Below, piece after piece: positions 44,462 through 52,644 of a stretch of 52,644 nucleotides of DNA. Position numbers and translations under genes: made by a program. The stretch comes from Bacillota bacterium (GTDB lineage: Bacteria > Bacillota > Clostridia > Acetivibrionales > DSM-1351): contig JAEYHZ010000029.1 of the NCBI GenBank assembly GCA_023409265.1, positions 1 through 52,644 of the forward strand, in the 5' to 3' direction. The notes below the pieces were generated by a model, which saw only the letters and a program-made list of their open reading frames with translations, ran no database searches and was not told the DNA's origin. How positions within the stretch are numbered: position 1 is the first letter of the stretch; every line of letters begins with the position of its first letter.

Positions 44462-45217
44462 TTAAAGATTAATTTCCAGTCCTACCGGACAATGGTCCGA
44501 CCCCAGCGTTTCAGAGTAGATGTATGCGTCATTCACACTGTCCTTCAAACACTCGGAAATGCAGAAGTAGTCAATTCTCCAGCCTACATTCTTTTGTCTG
44601 GCCTTAAACATATAGGACCACCAGGTATAAGCATCCGTTTTGTCAGGATAAATTGTTCTGAAGGTATCGATGAAACCATTCTCCATAAGCTGTGAAAACT
44701 TTTCCCTCTCCTGATCGGTAAAACCTGCACTTGTCCTGTTTGACTTAGGGTTTTTCAAATCGATTTCCTGATGTGCAACATTCAAATCTCCGCACAGAAT
44801 AACAGGCTTCTTTTGCTCCAGCTGCTTCAGATAAATCCTGAAGTCATCCTCCCACTTCATCCTGTAATCAAGCCTTTCGAGCTCTCTCTTTGAGTTTGGA
44901 GTATACACATTCACCAGATAAAAGGCATCAAACTCCAGAGTTATTACACGTCCTTCATTGTCATGCTCTTCCATTCCTATTCCACAGGAGGAGGAAATTG
45001 GTTTTACTTTGGTAAAGACTGCCGTTCCGGAATAACCCTTCTTAACGGCATAATTCCAGAACTGATGGTAGCCTTCGGTTTCCAGCTCAACCTGCCCCTC
45101 CTGCAGTTTTGTTTCCTGAAGGCAGAATATATCTGCATCCATTTGTTTGAAGAATTCCAAGAATCCTTTATCCATACAGGCCCTGAGACCATTAACGTTC
45201 CATGATATTAGTTTCAT
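44462..45217 (-). CDS. xth: Exodeoxyribonuclease III (AP endonuclease)
   Basis: The 251-residue enzyme shows MKLISWNVNGLRA, IFCLQETKLQ with the metal Glu, LCGDLNVAH, and the C-terminal GSDHCPVGLEI with catalytic His. It repairs abasic sites. The ATG has GGGGG and AGAGG upstream. Neighbours are non-coding repeats and the cell-wall hydrolase, so it stands alone. Confidence 0.95.
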   Translation of the reverse strand: MKLISWNVNGLRACMDKGFLEFFKQMDADIFCLQETKLQEGQVELETEGYHQFWNYAVKKGYSGTAVFTKVKPISSSCGIGMEEHDNEGRVITLEFDAFYLVNVYTPNSKRELERLDYRMKWEDDFRIYLKQLEQKKPVILCGDLNVAHQEIDLKNPKSNRTSAGFTDQEREKFSQLMENGFIDTFRTIYPDKTDAYTWWSYMFKARQKNVGWRIDYFCISECLKDSVNDAYIYSETLGSDHCPVGLEINL

Positions 45218-45345
45218 CCTCTGTTTTCCCCCATAGATTTTATAATGTAATATGTCAAGTTAGCATCAAATTGTAATCTCTTAGAGTATCTCTTAAGATA
45301 AGTATAACACAGCCCTAAAGAAGCAGTAAATGTCCTGCCTCGGAG

Positions 45346-46440
45346 TTATAAATTTGACATGTCGTCTGAACCGGTAGGTTGAGCCGCACTCTCAGCAAGA
45401 GTTTCCGCAGCTTGGGGTGTTGTCACAGGTGATGCTGTTGAGGCTGGGGATGCTGTTGAGGCAGGTGCTGATGTAGGGGTAGCAGATGTATCTGTTAAGG
45501 CAGGTGCTAATGTAGGAGTAGCAGATGTATCTGTTAAGGCGGGTGCTAATATAGAGGTGGCAGCTGTATCTGCTGCGGCAGGCGCTGCTATAGTGGTATC
45601 TGATGCAGCGGGTAGCCCTCCAAAACCTCTGGCTATGGCAATAAAACACATATCGAGAAACTTTGTATTCATAGCCTGCTTATACCAATAATTCTTGCTG
45701 ATGCCCGATTTTGCGCTTATAAACTCAAGGGCTTTTATGAGCTCATCATTATCGGTAAGAGACTTAAGTTTAATATAGCCCATTTGTCCGGCTAGCTTCA
45801 CCAGATACCAGCTGCCGCCTACACTGGCCTCAACATTTGCAGAACTCCCAGCTTCCAGCTTTCCAATAACTGCAGCGGCTTCATCCGGGACTTCATAAAT
45901 ATTTACAGCTGCCGGTACAGACTTGACCGATTGCTCAAAGTTTATTCTTATTTCACCGTAGTCGGCGGCAAAATAGTTCAGTCTTCCATAGGTATTGAAG
46001 GTATCAAAAAGTACTGTATTGACAACACCATAAAAGGTTCCACGGGCATGTGTAACCCTGTTATTGCCTGTATAGACTCCTGTGTGGATTATTCCGTTGG
46101 TAGCAGTGTTTCGGAAGCATAAATCGCCGGGCCTTAACTGGCTTTTACTTATGGGTGTACACAAAACCGAATAAATACTCTGTGCAGAATAATCTGCAAT
46201 CATCGGTATAAGTCCCATTTTACGCAGAGTATGTACTATTAGCCCCGAGCAGTCAAAATACTGATAACCTAACCATTTTTCAGCTGAATAGTTGGCATAG
46301 TAGTAATGAGATCGGCCAAAGGTATTTATCAGTCTGGTCAATGCCTCCCTGGTCAGGGGCTCCGCATTCTGTCCCCCATATACATACCCGGCTCCTATTT
46401 TTGAGTTGATTATAGCTAAAAATTCCTGCAGTTTATTCAA
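45346..46440 (-). CDS. NlpC/P60 peptidoglycan hydrolase with SH3-like domain and repeat tail
   Basis: The N-terminal NlpC/P60 domain (about 1-160) has YFDCSGLIVHTLRKMG with the catalytic Cys and GIIHTGVYTGNN with His. An SH3-like domain follows (about 170-235, IGKLEAGSSANVEASVGG, GSWYLVKLAGQMGYIKL). The C-terminal 80 residues are Ala/Thr/Pro repeats of the type LAPALTDTSATPT, repeated at least three times. The protein starts at a TTG with GGTGG upstream. No signal peptide is evident, which is unusual for a wall hydrolase. It may act in spore or division processes or use an unknown export route. Confidence 0.85.
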   Translation of the reverse strand: MNKLQEFLAIINSKIGAGYVYGGQNAEPLTREALTRLINTFGRSHYYYANYSAEKWLGYQYFDCSGLIVHTLRKMGLIPMIADYSAQSIYSVLCTPISKSQLRPGDLCFRNTATNGIIHTGVYTGNNRVTHARGTFYGVVNTVLFDTFNTYGRLNYFAADYGEIRINFEQSVKSVPAAVNIYEVPDEAAAVIGKLEAGSSANVEASVGGSWYLVKLAGQMGYIKLKSLTDNDELIKALEFISAKSGISKNYWYKQAMNTKFLDMCFIAIARGFGGLPAASDTTIAAPAAADTAATSILAPALTDTSATPTLAPALTDTSATPTSAPASTASPASTASPVTTPQAAETLAESAAQPTGSDDMSNL

Positions 46441-46551
46441 AGAAATCCACCCTTCCCCACTATACTTTTTAATATCACTTTTACATCATATGAGGAAAAT
46501 AAATGGCATGTTATTGATTTACATTTATTTATGTATTAATATCTTCTAAAT

Positions 46552-47265
46552 TTAAGTATTAATATGTTCTAAATTGTAGGCTGAATATTTTTCAAGCACA
46601 CTGCACCCTTCCTTGAAGCCTATAGGCACCAAATCGCCGTTATTTATCTGGAAGGCGGCCTCGTTTATTCTCGACACCGCATCAAGATTTACAAGGTAGA
46701 ATTTATGACTTCTGAGAAACTTTTTACTTCCCAGCTTCTGTTCCAGTTCATTCAAGGTGGAGCTTGTCCTTATGAGAAAATTATTTGTATGGATAACACT
46801 GACCTCCTGGGCATTCTCAATATATTGAATATCTTTGAGCAGTACCTTTACAGTAGTGTTCTCTGTTGAGACCTCTATACTTGGATTCACTTCATGTATG
46901 AATCTTGAAGAACGTCTGATGGCAGATCTGATGCTGCTCTCCTCCGGGGGCTTAACGAGATAATTTCTTATACCCAGCTTGTAGCCCTCCTGAAAGTATG
47001 TTTCCAGTTCTGTGAAAAGTACAATAATCACTTCAGGATCGCTTTTACGGATCTCCCAGGCACATTTTATACCTTCCGGCCCTGAATAATACAGGTCTAT
47101 AAATGCCATCTGATAGGTATTATGTACAAAACCTTCCTGCAGCTCTTCATAGCTGCAATACTTATCAATGTGACAATCCCATAACTGTTCAGAACAATAT
47201 TTCTGAATGTAGCCCGTGATAGCATCTCGATCTTGCTGAATATAATCACATATCGCAATATTCAC
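46552..47265 (-). CDS. LytTR-family response regulator
   Basis: Receiver domain (about 1-120): IAICDYIQQDRDA, MAFIDLYYSGPEG with the phospho-Asp and NYLVKPPEE with the conserved Lys. LytTR DNA-binding domain (about 135-235): VLLKDIQYIENAQEVSVI and FLRSHKFYLVNLD. The GTG start has GGAGG upstream. No histidine kinase lies next to it. Confidence 0.88.
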   Translation of the reverse strand: MNIAICDYIQQDRDAITGYIQKYCSEQLWDCHIDKYCSYEELQEGFVHNTYQMAFIDLYYSGPEGIKCAWEIRKSDPEVIIVLFTELETYFQEGYKLGIRNYLVKPPEESSIRSAIRRSSRFIHEVNPSIEVSTENTTVKVLLKDIQYIENAQEVSVIHTNNFLIRTSSTLNELEQKLGSKKFLRSHKFYLVNLDAVSRINEAAFQINNGDLVPIGFKEGCSVLEKYSAYNLEHINT

Positions 47266-47540
47266 AGTCTGGCCTCCTCCACCATTATATAGCTTTCATG
47301 GAAATAGTATATAATATGTTCAATTTTTTAACAATCTCACAATTACCAACTTATTGTAATTTTTACCACATTATTGCAAATTATCTTTTGTTCTTTAGTA
47401 ATATTAATCAAATATAAGTTTTCGTCTTATAATATACAACATAATCTACCAAATATGTCCGAAATAGTATACGAATTTAATCTAATTAATGTTAAAATTT
47501 TTGGCCATATTTCAAGTAATTCACATAACAGGTATGATAA

Positions 47541-47580
47541 AAGGGCTTGATCAAATTCTGTGTCTTTTGATCAAACCCTT
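47541..47580 (-). terminator. Terminator after cysS
   Basis: AAGGGCTTGATCAAA and its near-perfect inverse TTTGATCAAACCCTT (47541-47580, 9-nt loop) form a strong hairpin; on the minus strand it is followed by TTTTAT. It lies about 150 bp beyond the cysS stop. Confidence 0.75.
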
Positions 47581-47581
47581 A

Positions 47582-47722
47582 TAAACAACATTATATTAAC
47601 TATAAACAACATTATATTAACTTATGAATTACCTATAAACAACTTATCAAGCTACTTATCAAGCTACATATCATTTACTTCTCAATTAGTTTTCAATCTA
47701 ATTATCAACTGCCTATCAATTA
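47582..47722. repeat. Degenerate short tandem repeats after cysS
   Basis: The stretch contains two ATAAACAACATTATATTAAC copies, TTATCAAGCTAC twice and several AATTAGTTT/ATCTAATT words. It looks like slippage-prone, low-complexity sequence without a gene. Confidence 0.5.
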
Positions 47723-47732
47723 GTTTACCAAA

Positions 47733-49118
47733 TTAAATAAACTTAACTTTCGGTCCGGCAGGAGTATCCTCTACTACTACACCCATCGCCTTAAGCTCAT
47801 CCCTTATTTCATCAGAACGCTTCCAGTTCTTTTCAGCCCTGGCCTGCTGTCTTTCAGTCACAAGCTTTTGTATTTCGGGACTGATCTCAGGCTCAATGGC
47901 TTCAGCCTTCTTTTTGGTCAGATCGAAACCGAGTATTTTATTCATTTTGGTTAGAAGTTCAAATATTTGTTGCGATTTTTTGCCATATCTCACTGCATTC
48001 CAGGCTATACCCAATGCTTTTGGTATATTGAGATCATCATTGACAGCGTCTTCAAAATCGCTGAGGAACTCATTTACAACTGCGCTGTCTACACTATCGG
48101 TTCCATCCTTGTGAGCTAGAGCTCCCTCTACAAATCTGTCATAGGAAACCTGTGCAGCCTGCATTACATCCCAGGTAAAATTGAGCTTGTTTCTGTAATG
48201 GGCATTCAGGCACATGTATCTGAAAGCCAGAGGGTCAAAGCCCTTCTTTCTGAGATCCTCGACAGTATAGGTATTGCCCAGGCTCTTGGACATTTTACCG
48301 TTGTTGACCATCATGAACTCGCCGTGCATCCAGTAATTAACCGCAGGTCTTTCCAGGAGAGCTTCGGACTGTGCAATTTCATTTTCATGATGTACAGGGA
48401 TGTGGTCCACACCACCGGTGTGTATATCAAAAACATCTCCGAGATACTTTCTTCCCATAGCCGAGCATTCGATATGCCATCCGGGATATCCCATTCCCCA
48501 TGGGCTTGGCCACTGCATTATATGCTCCTTGGGAGCCTTTTTCCAGAGTGCAAAATCCGCCGGGTGGTGCTTTTCTTCATTAACTTCGACTCTTGCACCG
48601 GCTATCTGCTCTTCAAGATTGGCTCTGGAGAGCTTGCCGTAGCCTTTGAATTTCTCTATGTCAAAATATATTCCATCGCTTGTTTCGTAGCCATAACCTT
48701 TTTCCATGAGGCCGGTAACAAAGTTCAGCATTTCAGGAATGTGTTCCGTAGCCTTTGGTACAATCTCCGGCACTTCTATATTAAGTGCCTTTATGTCCTT
48801 CATAAATATATCAGTGTAGTACTCAGCAATCTCCCAGGGTGTTTTTTTCTGTTCACGTGCCCCTTTGAGCATCTTGTCCTCACCCTCATCCTCATCAGAT
48901 ACCAGGTGACCAACATCTGTAATATTCATGGCATGCTTCAGGGTATAACCGTTATACTCCAGCACTCTTCTGAGCATATCCATGAAAACATAAGTTCTCA
49001 AATTACCGATATGGGCAAAATTATATACTGTGGGACCACATGAATAAATTCTTACCTCTTTATCATTTATTGGCTTAAACTCTTCCTTTTTTCTTGACAG
49101 TGTATTATAAACCTTCAT
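47733..49118 (-). CDS. cysS: Cysteinyl-tRNA synthetase
   Basis: Class I synthetase of 461 residues with YNFAHIGNLRTYV (HIGH), the zinc ligands around CGPTVYN and WHIECSAMG, GVDHIPVHHENEIAQSEA and NGKMSKSLGNT (KMSKS). Length is standard. GGAGG precedes the ATG. It follows cysE after 84 bp, a common operon. Confidence 0.97.
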   Translation of the reverse strand: MKVYNTLSRKKEEFKPINDKEVRIYSCGPTVYNFAHIGNLRTYVFMDMLRRVLEYNGYTLKHAMNITDVGHLVSDEDEGEDKMLKGAREQKKTPWEIAEYYTDIFMKDIKALNIEVPEIVPKATEHIPEMLNFVTGLMEKGYGYETSDGIYFDIEKFKGYGKLSRANLEEQIAGARVEVNEEKHHPADFALWKKAPKEHIMQWPSPWGMGYPGWHIECSAMGRKYLGDVFDIHTGGVDHIPVHHENEIAQSEALLERPAVNYWMHGEFMMVNNGKMSKSLGNTYTVEDLRKKGFDPLAFRYMCLNAHYRNKLNFTWDVMQAAQVSYDRFVEGALAHKDGTDSVDSAVVNEFLSDFEDAVNDDLNIPKALGIAWNAVRYGKKSQQIFELLTKMNKILGFDLTKKKAEAIEPEISPEIQKLVTERQQARAEKNWKRSDEIRDELKAMGVVVEDTPAGPKVKFI

Positions 49119-49202
49119 CCTTTTCCTCCAACCTCGTGCTTCCTTACACGGTTAATAGAACATCTTTTTTATCGCCTCATATTTATCATTTCAATATTAT
49201 AT

Positions 49203-49922
49203 TTATTTTTGATTATTATCCTGTCCATCACTTTTGTTTGTCTGATTTTTCTTTATTACACACGCCTCGTTTTCCTTTTTTTGGGCTACGCAGCACTTCT
49301 CTTCAACATGCTGGATTCTGCTTTCCAGTCTGCACATCTCCTGAGAAATGGGATCGGGCATATGTATTTGATCAAGCGCTTCCGAAGGACTGTCAATCCT
49401 TCTGTTGCCTTTCTTGACAATTCTGCCCTTGACTCCAACAACTGTGGAATAGGGCTCAACTTCAAATGCAACAAAGGTATTTGCTCCTATGGTTGAATTG
49501 TCTCCTATTTTGAAGGGGCCCAAAACTTTGGCACCTGCTCCTATAAGCACATTATTGCCCACAGTCGGATGACGTTTTGCCCCTTTGTCCTTGCCTGTTC
49601 CGCCCAGGGTTACTCCATGGTAAATTGTACAGTTGTCACCAATCTCGGCTGATTCACCTATTACCACACCCATTCCATGGTCAATAAACAATCCTCTGCC
49701 TATCTTTGCACCCGGATGTATTTCTATACCTGTGAAAAAACGTCCAAGCTGGGAGATAAATCTGGCTATAAAAAACCTTTTCTTTTTGTAAAACCAATGT
49801 GCTATCTTATGATAAATTAACGCATGAAAACCAGGGTACAGTAAAATAACCTCTAATGTACTTTTTGCTGCCGGGTCGCGGCTTGCTATTAATCTGGCAT
49901 CATCGAGTAAACCTTTGCTCAT
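49203..49922 (-). CDS. cysE: Serine O-acetyltransferase
   Basis: Left-handed beta-helix acyltransferase: IEIHPGAKIGRGLFIDHG, GVVIGESAEIGDNCTIYHG and TVGNNVLIGAGAKVLG are hexapeptide repeats. It makes O-acetylserine for cysteine synthesis. The C-terminal tail (about 190-239) is polar with EKCCVAQKKENE and is longer than usual. AAGGAAG precedes the ATG. Confidence 0.95.
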   Translation of the reverse strand: MSKGLLDDARLIASRDPAAKSTLEVILLYPGFHALIYHKIAHWFYKKKRFFIARFISQLGRFFTGIEIHPGAKIGRGLFIDHGMGVVIGESAEIGDNCTIYHGVTLGGTGKDKGAKRHPTVGNNVLIGAGAKVLGPFKIGDNSTIGANTFVAFEVEPYSTVVGVKGRIVKKGNRRIDSPSEALDQIHMPDPISQEMCRLESRIQHVEEKCCVAQKKENEACVIKKNQTNKSDGQDNNQK

Positions 49923-50041
49923 ATATTCTTCCTTTATATATCATATCAAACAGAATGTTCGATTATTTATACCTATACACAGTATATTCCCATTATCTGA
50001 GTTAAAATTACTGACAACTTGTCTTTTTCGACTAAAATGTG

Positions 50042-50113
50042 TAATGGTTATAACGCACAGGTTAATGGAAAAGTTTTCAGCTGTGAAAAATCTTCTAACC
50101 TTCGCGTTGTTAT
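50042..50113 (-). promoter_or_regulatory. cysE leader hairpin
   Basis: In the minus-strand leader, ATAACAACGCGAAGGTTA pairs with TAACCTGTGCGTTAT across a loop of about 33 nt, forming a long interrupted stem a few nt after the promoter start. It may regulate cysE-cysS. No T-box consensus is seen. Confidence 0.45.
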
Positions 50114-50117
50114 AGAC

Positions 50118-50146
50118 ATTTTAACAGTTTTGATTTTCTATGTAAA
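50118..50146 (-). promoter_or_regulatory. Promoter of cysE-cysS
   Basis: TTTACA (50141-50146) and TAAAAT (50118-50123) on the minus strand are 17 nt apart, a near-consensus sigma-A promoter about 190 nt before the cysE start. Confidence 0.6.
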
Positions 50147-50169
50147 TAAGTACGTGAGTTAAGTTTTTT

Positions 50170-50627
50170 GGACAAAGCGAAGGGGCATTGCTGCCCCCTA
50201 ACTTTTAATGGATTCCCAAAATGGCGTCCCCAGTATTTTGACACCTAGCCCAAGCTAGGTGGGTGTCCCGGTGATATTTTCAGCCTTCCTGCGCCGTTGC
50301 ACAACGTTCATGCCGTGTGTCGGAATTACATCAGGCCTGACATAGAATATCAAACAGCAGACTCCCTTATTACAGATGTAGGTTCAAAATAAAAGGTTTT
50401 ATTCGCTCATTTCAGGATATCTTATTAACTTGTTCAAGATAGTCTGAAATAACTCAAATCCTATCAAACACTGCTTTATAACGCATAATTTAAATAAAAA
50501 TTTTTGCTGTAGCAAAATTTTCCTTCCTTATTAGCGTCTCAACGAAGAGGAAGATGTGCTCACCGCCTTAATACTGAAGCGGTGCTCCCCAACCCTAGAA
50601 GTAATGGACATCCGGGGCCTCGTTATA
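50170..50627 (-). ncRNA. Candidate structured non-coding RNA with its own promoter
   Basis: Downstream of a near-consensus promoter the minus strand carries a gene-free stretch with strong hairpins: CACCGCTT/AAGGCGGTG (about 50562-50586), CTTCCT...AGGAAG (about 50522-50553), AAAATTTTGC/GCAAAA followed by TTTTT (about 50495-50525), CACCTAGC/GCTAGGTG (about 50245-50264) and GGGGCA/TGCCCC (50180-50195). Either a short RNA of about 130 nt ends at the U-rich hairpin or a longer RNA runs to the last hairpin. No protein frame explains it. I do not recognise it as 6S, SRP, RNase P or tmRNA. Confidence 0.5.
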
Positions 50628-50632
50628 GACCT

Positions 50633-50661
50633 ATTATAGCACCTGTAACATACGATGTAAA
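50633..50661 (-). promoter_or_regulatory. Near-consensus promoter of the candidate RNA
   Basis: TTTACA (50656-50661), 17 nt, TATAAT (50633-50638) on the minus strand. This is the best promoter match I noticed in the window. It points into a gene-free region. Confidence 0.65.
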
Positions 50662-50734
50662 ATATTCATTAAAATTATTAGGGTAATCTATCGCCTACTA
50701 TCTGCTGTTATCTTTCTTATAATTAGTCTCTTTG

Positions 50735-50989
50735 CTATATCCTCTCATATCTGTTTCTTTCCGTTTCGGGGATTATCCTGAAAATGACTCTGAAAGGCGT
50801 ATTACAGGATATTGCTTCAAGCCTGACAATGTTGAGATACTCTTCAGGAAATTTCAGGCACAAACTACAGCCGCCTCTGGCTACACGACATGGAGTTGGA
50901 ACTATTTCAAATTTAAAGCCTTTCTTTCGAAGAGCAGAATCCAGCTTATATACATAATTACTTGTCTTAAATACTGCAATGCAATCCAT
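50735..50989 (-). CDS. DUF3343-type small protein
   Basis: 84 residues beginning MDCIAVFKTSNYVYKLDSAL, with CRVARGGCSLCLKF in the middle, a cysteine-rich loop seen in DUF3343 proteins of Clostridia, which are linked to sulfur or selenium handling in some genomes. GATGGAG precedes the ATG. No partner is beside it. Confidence 0.75.
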   Translation of the reverse strand: MDCIAVFKTSNYVYKLDSALRKKGFKFEIVPTPCRVARGGCSLCLKFPEEYLNIVRLEAISCNTPFRVIFRIIPETERNRYERI

Positions 50990-51038
50990 AAAATCACTCC
51001 ATCTTATAATAATATACTAATGTGCCTAGCTGCCCAGG

Positions 51039-51118
51039 GCTGATTAAATAATAACTTTCCATTTTTCAAAGGGCTATTTTTCTCCCCTAAAATCAGGTTT
51101 TATTCAATCATTCCTTAG
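51039..51118. repeat. Palindromic repeat, copy B
   Basis: TGATTAAATAATAAC then CCATTTTTCAAAGGGCTATTTT, ending in CAATCATTCCTTAG. It matches copy A (43892-43954) on the opposite strand across about 40 bases with two changes; the far arm has diverged. It is a non-coding interspersed repeat. Confidence 0.6.
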
Positions 51119-51236
51119 TCATATTACATAATATAGGTGCAGTGATTAAAAAGTTCCGTCCATTGTGGACTTATCACAGGTTTTACAAAGCTTAAAGCAT
51201 TTATATTTTGACATTCCCGGTTATGACTTAAGTTTT

Positions 51237-52130
51237 TTATTTTTTAGCTGACATGCCTATTTTGTTGAGCCTTGCATGGTAAAACAGGTATTGCTGCGCA
51301 TATCCCGTCAGCTCCCCAAATTGTTCTTTAGCATAGAGCTGTATTTCCTTCAGGCCGGACTCTTTCTTCAGATAGAGTTCTTCCATAACCCTCTTGACCC
51401 ACACATCGGTAGGAAATACGTCATATTTCAAGCCGCTGAAAAGCAGTATGCAATCTGCAACCTTTGCTCCAACCCCGGGCAGGGTCATTAATTCCTTTCT
51501 GGCGGCATCGGTGTCCAGCTTCATAAGTTTTTCTCTAGTGATATGGCCGTTCTTTATGAGCTGGGAGGTTTTGTGGATATACTTGCACCTGAAACCTGCA
51601 CGGCATTCATTGATCTCCTCAAGTGTGGAATCCGCAAGGGCATCCACATCCGGGAAACTGTAGCAGCATGCCTGGGAATCAATACATTTGCCCTTCATCA
51701 CCGAAAGAGTATCAACTATTTTCATTATTCTTGGAATCATGTTGTTGGCTGAAATAATAAAGGATATGAGCATCTCCCAGAAATCCTGCCTTAGCAGTCT
51801 TATACCATAGCCTGTCTTTATGGCCTCCCTCATAATACTGTCCTTCTCAAGAACAGCCTTGATCTGTGAATAATCTGTTCCCAGATCAAAGTAATCGTAC
51901 CATACATCAATAAAATCCTGTGCTCCGGCATTCTCTATAAATAATGTATCTTCCTCAAAACTTACTTTTGCCCATTTTCCTCTTACAATTCCCTTATAAC
52001 TGCCGTCCGGCTGTTTGATCCATCTGAAGCACTGTCCGCATTCAAATATGTGTGCCGGATTGAAATCCTTTACGTTTCCAATCCGCAAACAACCACCTTT
52101 TTCCTCCAGTGTATATCCATTATAATTCAT
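51237..52130 (-). CDS. ogg: 8-oxoguanine DNA glycosylase, OGG1-like
   Basis: 297-residue HhH-GPD glycosylase: FECGQCFRWIKQPDGSY at the N-terminus, LISFIISANNMIPRI, and the hairpin LMTLPGVGAKVADCILLF with catalytic Lys, then FPTDVWVKRVMEELY with the conserved Asp. It excises oxidised guanine. The ATG has AAAGGA upstream. Confidence 0.92.
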   Translation of the reverse strand: MNYNGYTLEEKGGCLRIGNVKDFNPAHIFECGQCFRWIKQPDGSYKGIVRGKWAKVSFEEDTLFIENAGAQDFIDVWYDYFDLGTDYSQIKAVLEKDSIMREAIKTGYGIRLLRQDFWEMLISFIISANNMIPRIMKIVDTLSVMKGKCIDSQACCYSFPDVDALADSTLEEINECRAGFRCKYIHKTSQLIKNGHITREKLMKLDTDAARKELMTLPGVGAKVADCILLFSGLKYDVFPTDVWVKRVMEELYLKKESGLKEIQLYAKEQFGELTGYAQQYLFYHARLNKIGMSAKK

Positions 52131-52151
52131 TTGTGTAGTATCCTTTCTATT

Positions 52152-52313
52152 TATACAGTACGTATTTCGAATACACTACCATACGGTACGTATTTCTTAT
52201 TCACTACTTATACGGTACGTATTTCTTATTCACTACTTATACGCTACCTATTTCTTGTACACTACTTATACGGTACATATTTCTTATACACTACTTATAA
52301 GCTGTGTATTTCG
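52152..52313. repeat. 28-29 bp tandem repeat array upstream of ogg
   Basis: Five full and one partial copies of a unit like TATACGGTACGTATTTC then TTATTCACTACT, with period 28-29 and some changes (TACAGTACG, TACGCTACC, AAGCTGTG). It lies between the ogg start and the window end. Its effect on expression is unknown. Confidence 0.7.
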
Positions 52314-52539
52314 ATGACTAATTCAGCTCTGCCGCACAAACCAGCGCTATTAAGTTTTTACCCATATGAGTTTTGCTTGAACCAGATTTTTACTATAAAT
52401 TAATTCCAGTTAATTGAAAGTTACTCAGGCAAGATTATAATATAATACCCCATTATTTACCATTTTTAGATGGCCATTTTTCGCATTAAACGGAGTTTTC
52501 TTGTTCAATCATGCCTCACCCTCTATTGACAACGTACAA

Positions 52540-52644
52540 TACGCCTCACGCTGGCTATTTTGCCGCTTTTCTTCGTTGTCGTCCTTGCCTTGCGGCAAGC
52601 AAGACTGCGTCCTTCCGCCTTGAAAATCAGCAAAATATCAAAGC
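52540..52644. repeat. Partial interspersed repeat at the window edge
   Basis: The minus strand contains AAGGCGGAAGGACG, an internal CTTGCTTGCCGCAAGGCAAGG hairpin-type stretch, and GACGACAACG, shared in order with the MITE-like element at 43954-44118. The window ends inside it. Confidence 0.45.

Noticed and set aside
45004..45192. Minus-strand frame inside xth
   Set aside because: It is the shadow of xth in another frame with no ribosome binding site.
47582..47722. CRISPR-like array after cysS
   Set aside because: Units are short, irregular and have no spacers of constant length.
48198..49043. Long plus-strand frame of 281 codons opposite cysS
   Set aside because: It lies fully antisense to a confident cysS and has no recognisable domain; codon pattern follows the cysS frame.
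50042..50113. Cysteine T-box upstream of cysE
   Set aside because: The conserved T-box sequence with GGTGG and ACCGCG is absent; only a simple hairpin is seen.
52152..52313. CRISPR array at the right edge
   Set aside because: The units follow each other without unique spacers, so it is a plain tandem repeat.

Overview
The window looks like the chromosome of an AT-rich, Gram-positive anaerobe of the class Clostridia; a relative of Ruminiclostridium or Acetivibrio is my guess, and I cannot prove the genus. The evidence is strong AGGAGG ribosome binding sites, many TTG starts, and the Firmicutes housekeeping series cysE, cysS, mrnC, rlmB, yacP/rae1, sigH. Nearly every gene reads on the minus strand, so transcription runs from high to low coordinates.

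Right part (about 40.4-52.6 kb) is core genome: ogg-type glycosylase, DUF3343 protein, a candidate structured RNA, cysE-cysS, a LytTR regulator, an NlpC/P60 cell-wall hydrolase, xth, a cluster of DnaA-box-like sites, mrnC-rlmB-yacP-sigH, then tRNA-Gly(CCC) and tRNA-Thr(GGT). Two small inverted-repeat elements and a 28-29 bp tandem repeat sit between genes. Beside the tRNAs lie broken tRNA 3' halves, each followed in the transcription direction by a hairpin, which resembles an insertion hot spot.

Left part (about 0.3-39.0 kb) is one very large biosynthetic island. It starts with a NusG paralogue of the LoaP type (38974). Outer block C (31.0-38.1 kb, AT-rich) has a BtrH-like protein, the four enzymes for GDP-D-glycero-D-manno-heptose (HddA, GmhA, HddC, GmhB) and a glycosyltransferase. 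Inner block B (5.7-30.9 kb, less AT-rich) has nine radical SAM enzymes with Fe-S cysteine motifs (four with a probable B12-binding domain), a probable tenth that has lost its cysteines, an acyl carrier protein, two adenylate-forming enzymes, a zinc metalloprotease, a PLP aminotransferase with an N-terminal winged-helix-like extension, a free PqqD-like protein, an ABC-class ATPase and two ABC exporter subunits. Block A (0.3-5.0 kb, AT-rich) has an NRPS adenylation-carrier protein predicted to load serine, an Sfp-type phosphopantetheinyl transferase and a second BtrH-like protein. IS66 and IS21 remnants lie inside block A.

The key observation is a 36-residue ORF missing from ordinary gene calls (16291-16401, minus) with a near-perfect ribosome binding site, an acidic leader-like N-terminus and a C-terminus ending in CHC. 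It lies between the aminotransferase and the PqqD-like gene, where a RiPP precursor is expected. My reading is that block B makes a heavily modified peptide: precursor, PqqD-like recognition, multiple radical SAM steps, amination, leader removal by the HEYTH protease, export by the two ABC half-transporters. The carrier-protein, heptose and BtrH genes suggest acylation or glycosylation of the product, or a second pathway joined to the first. The assembled pathway is inference; no product is claimed.
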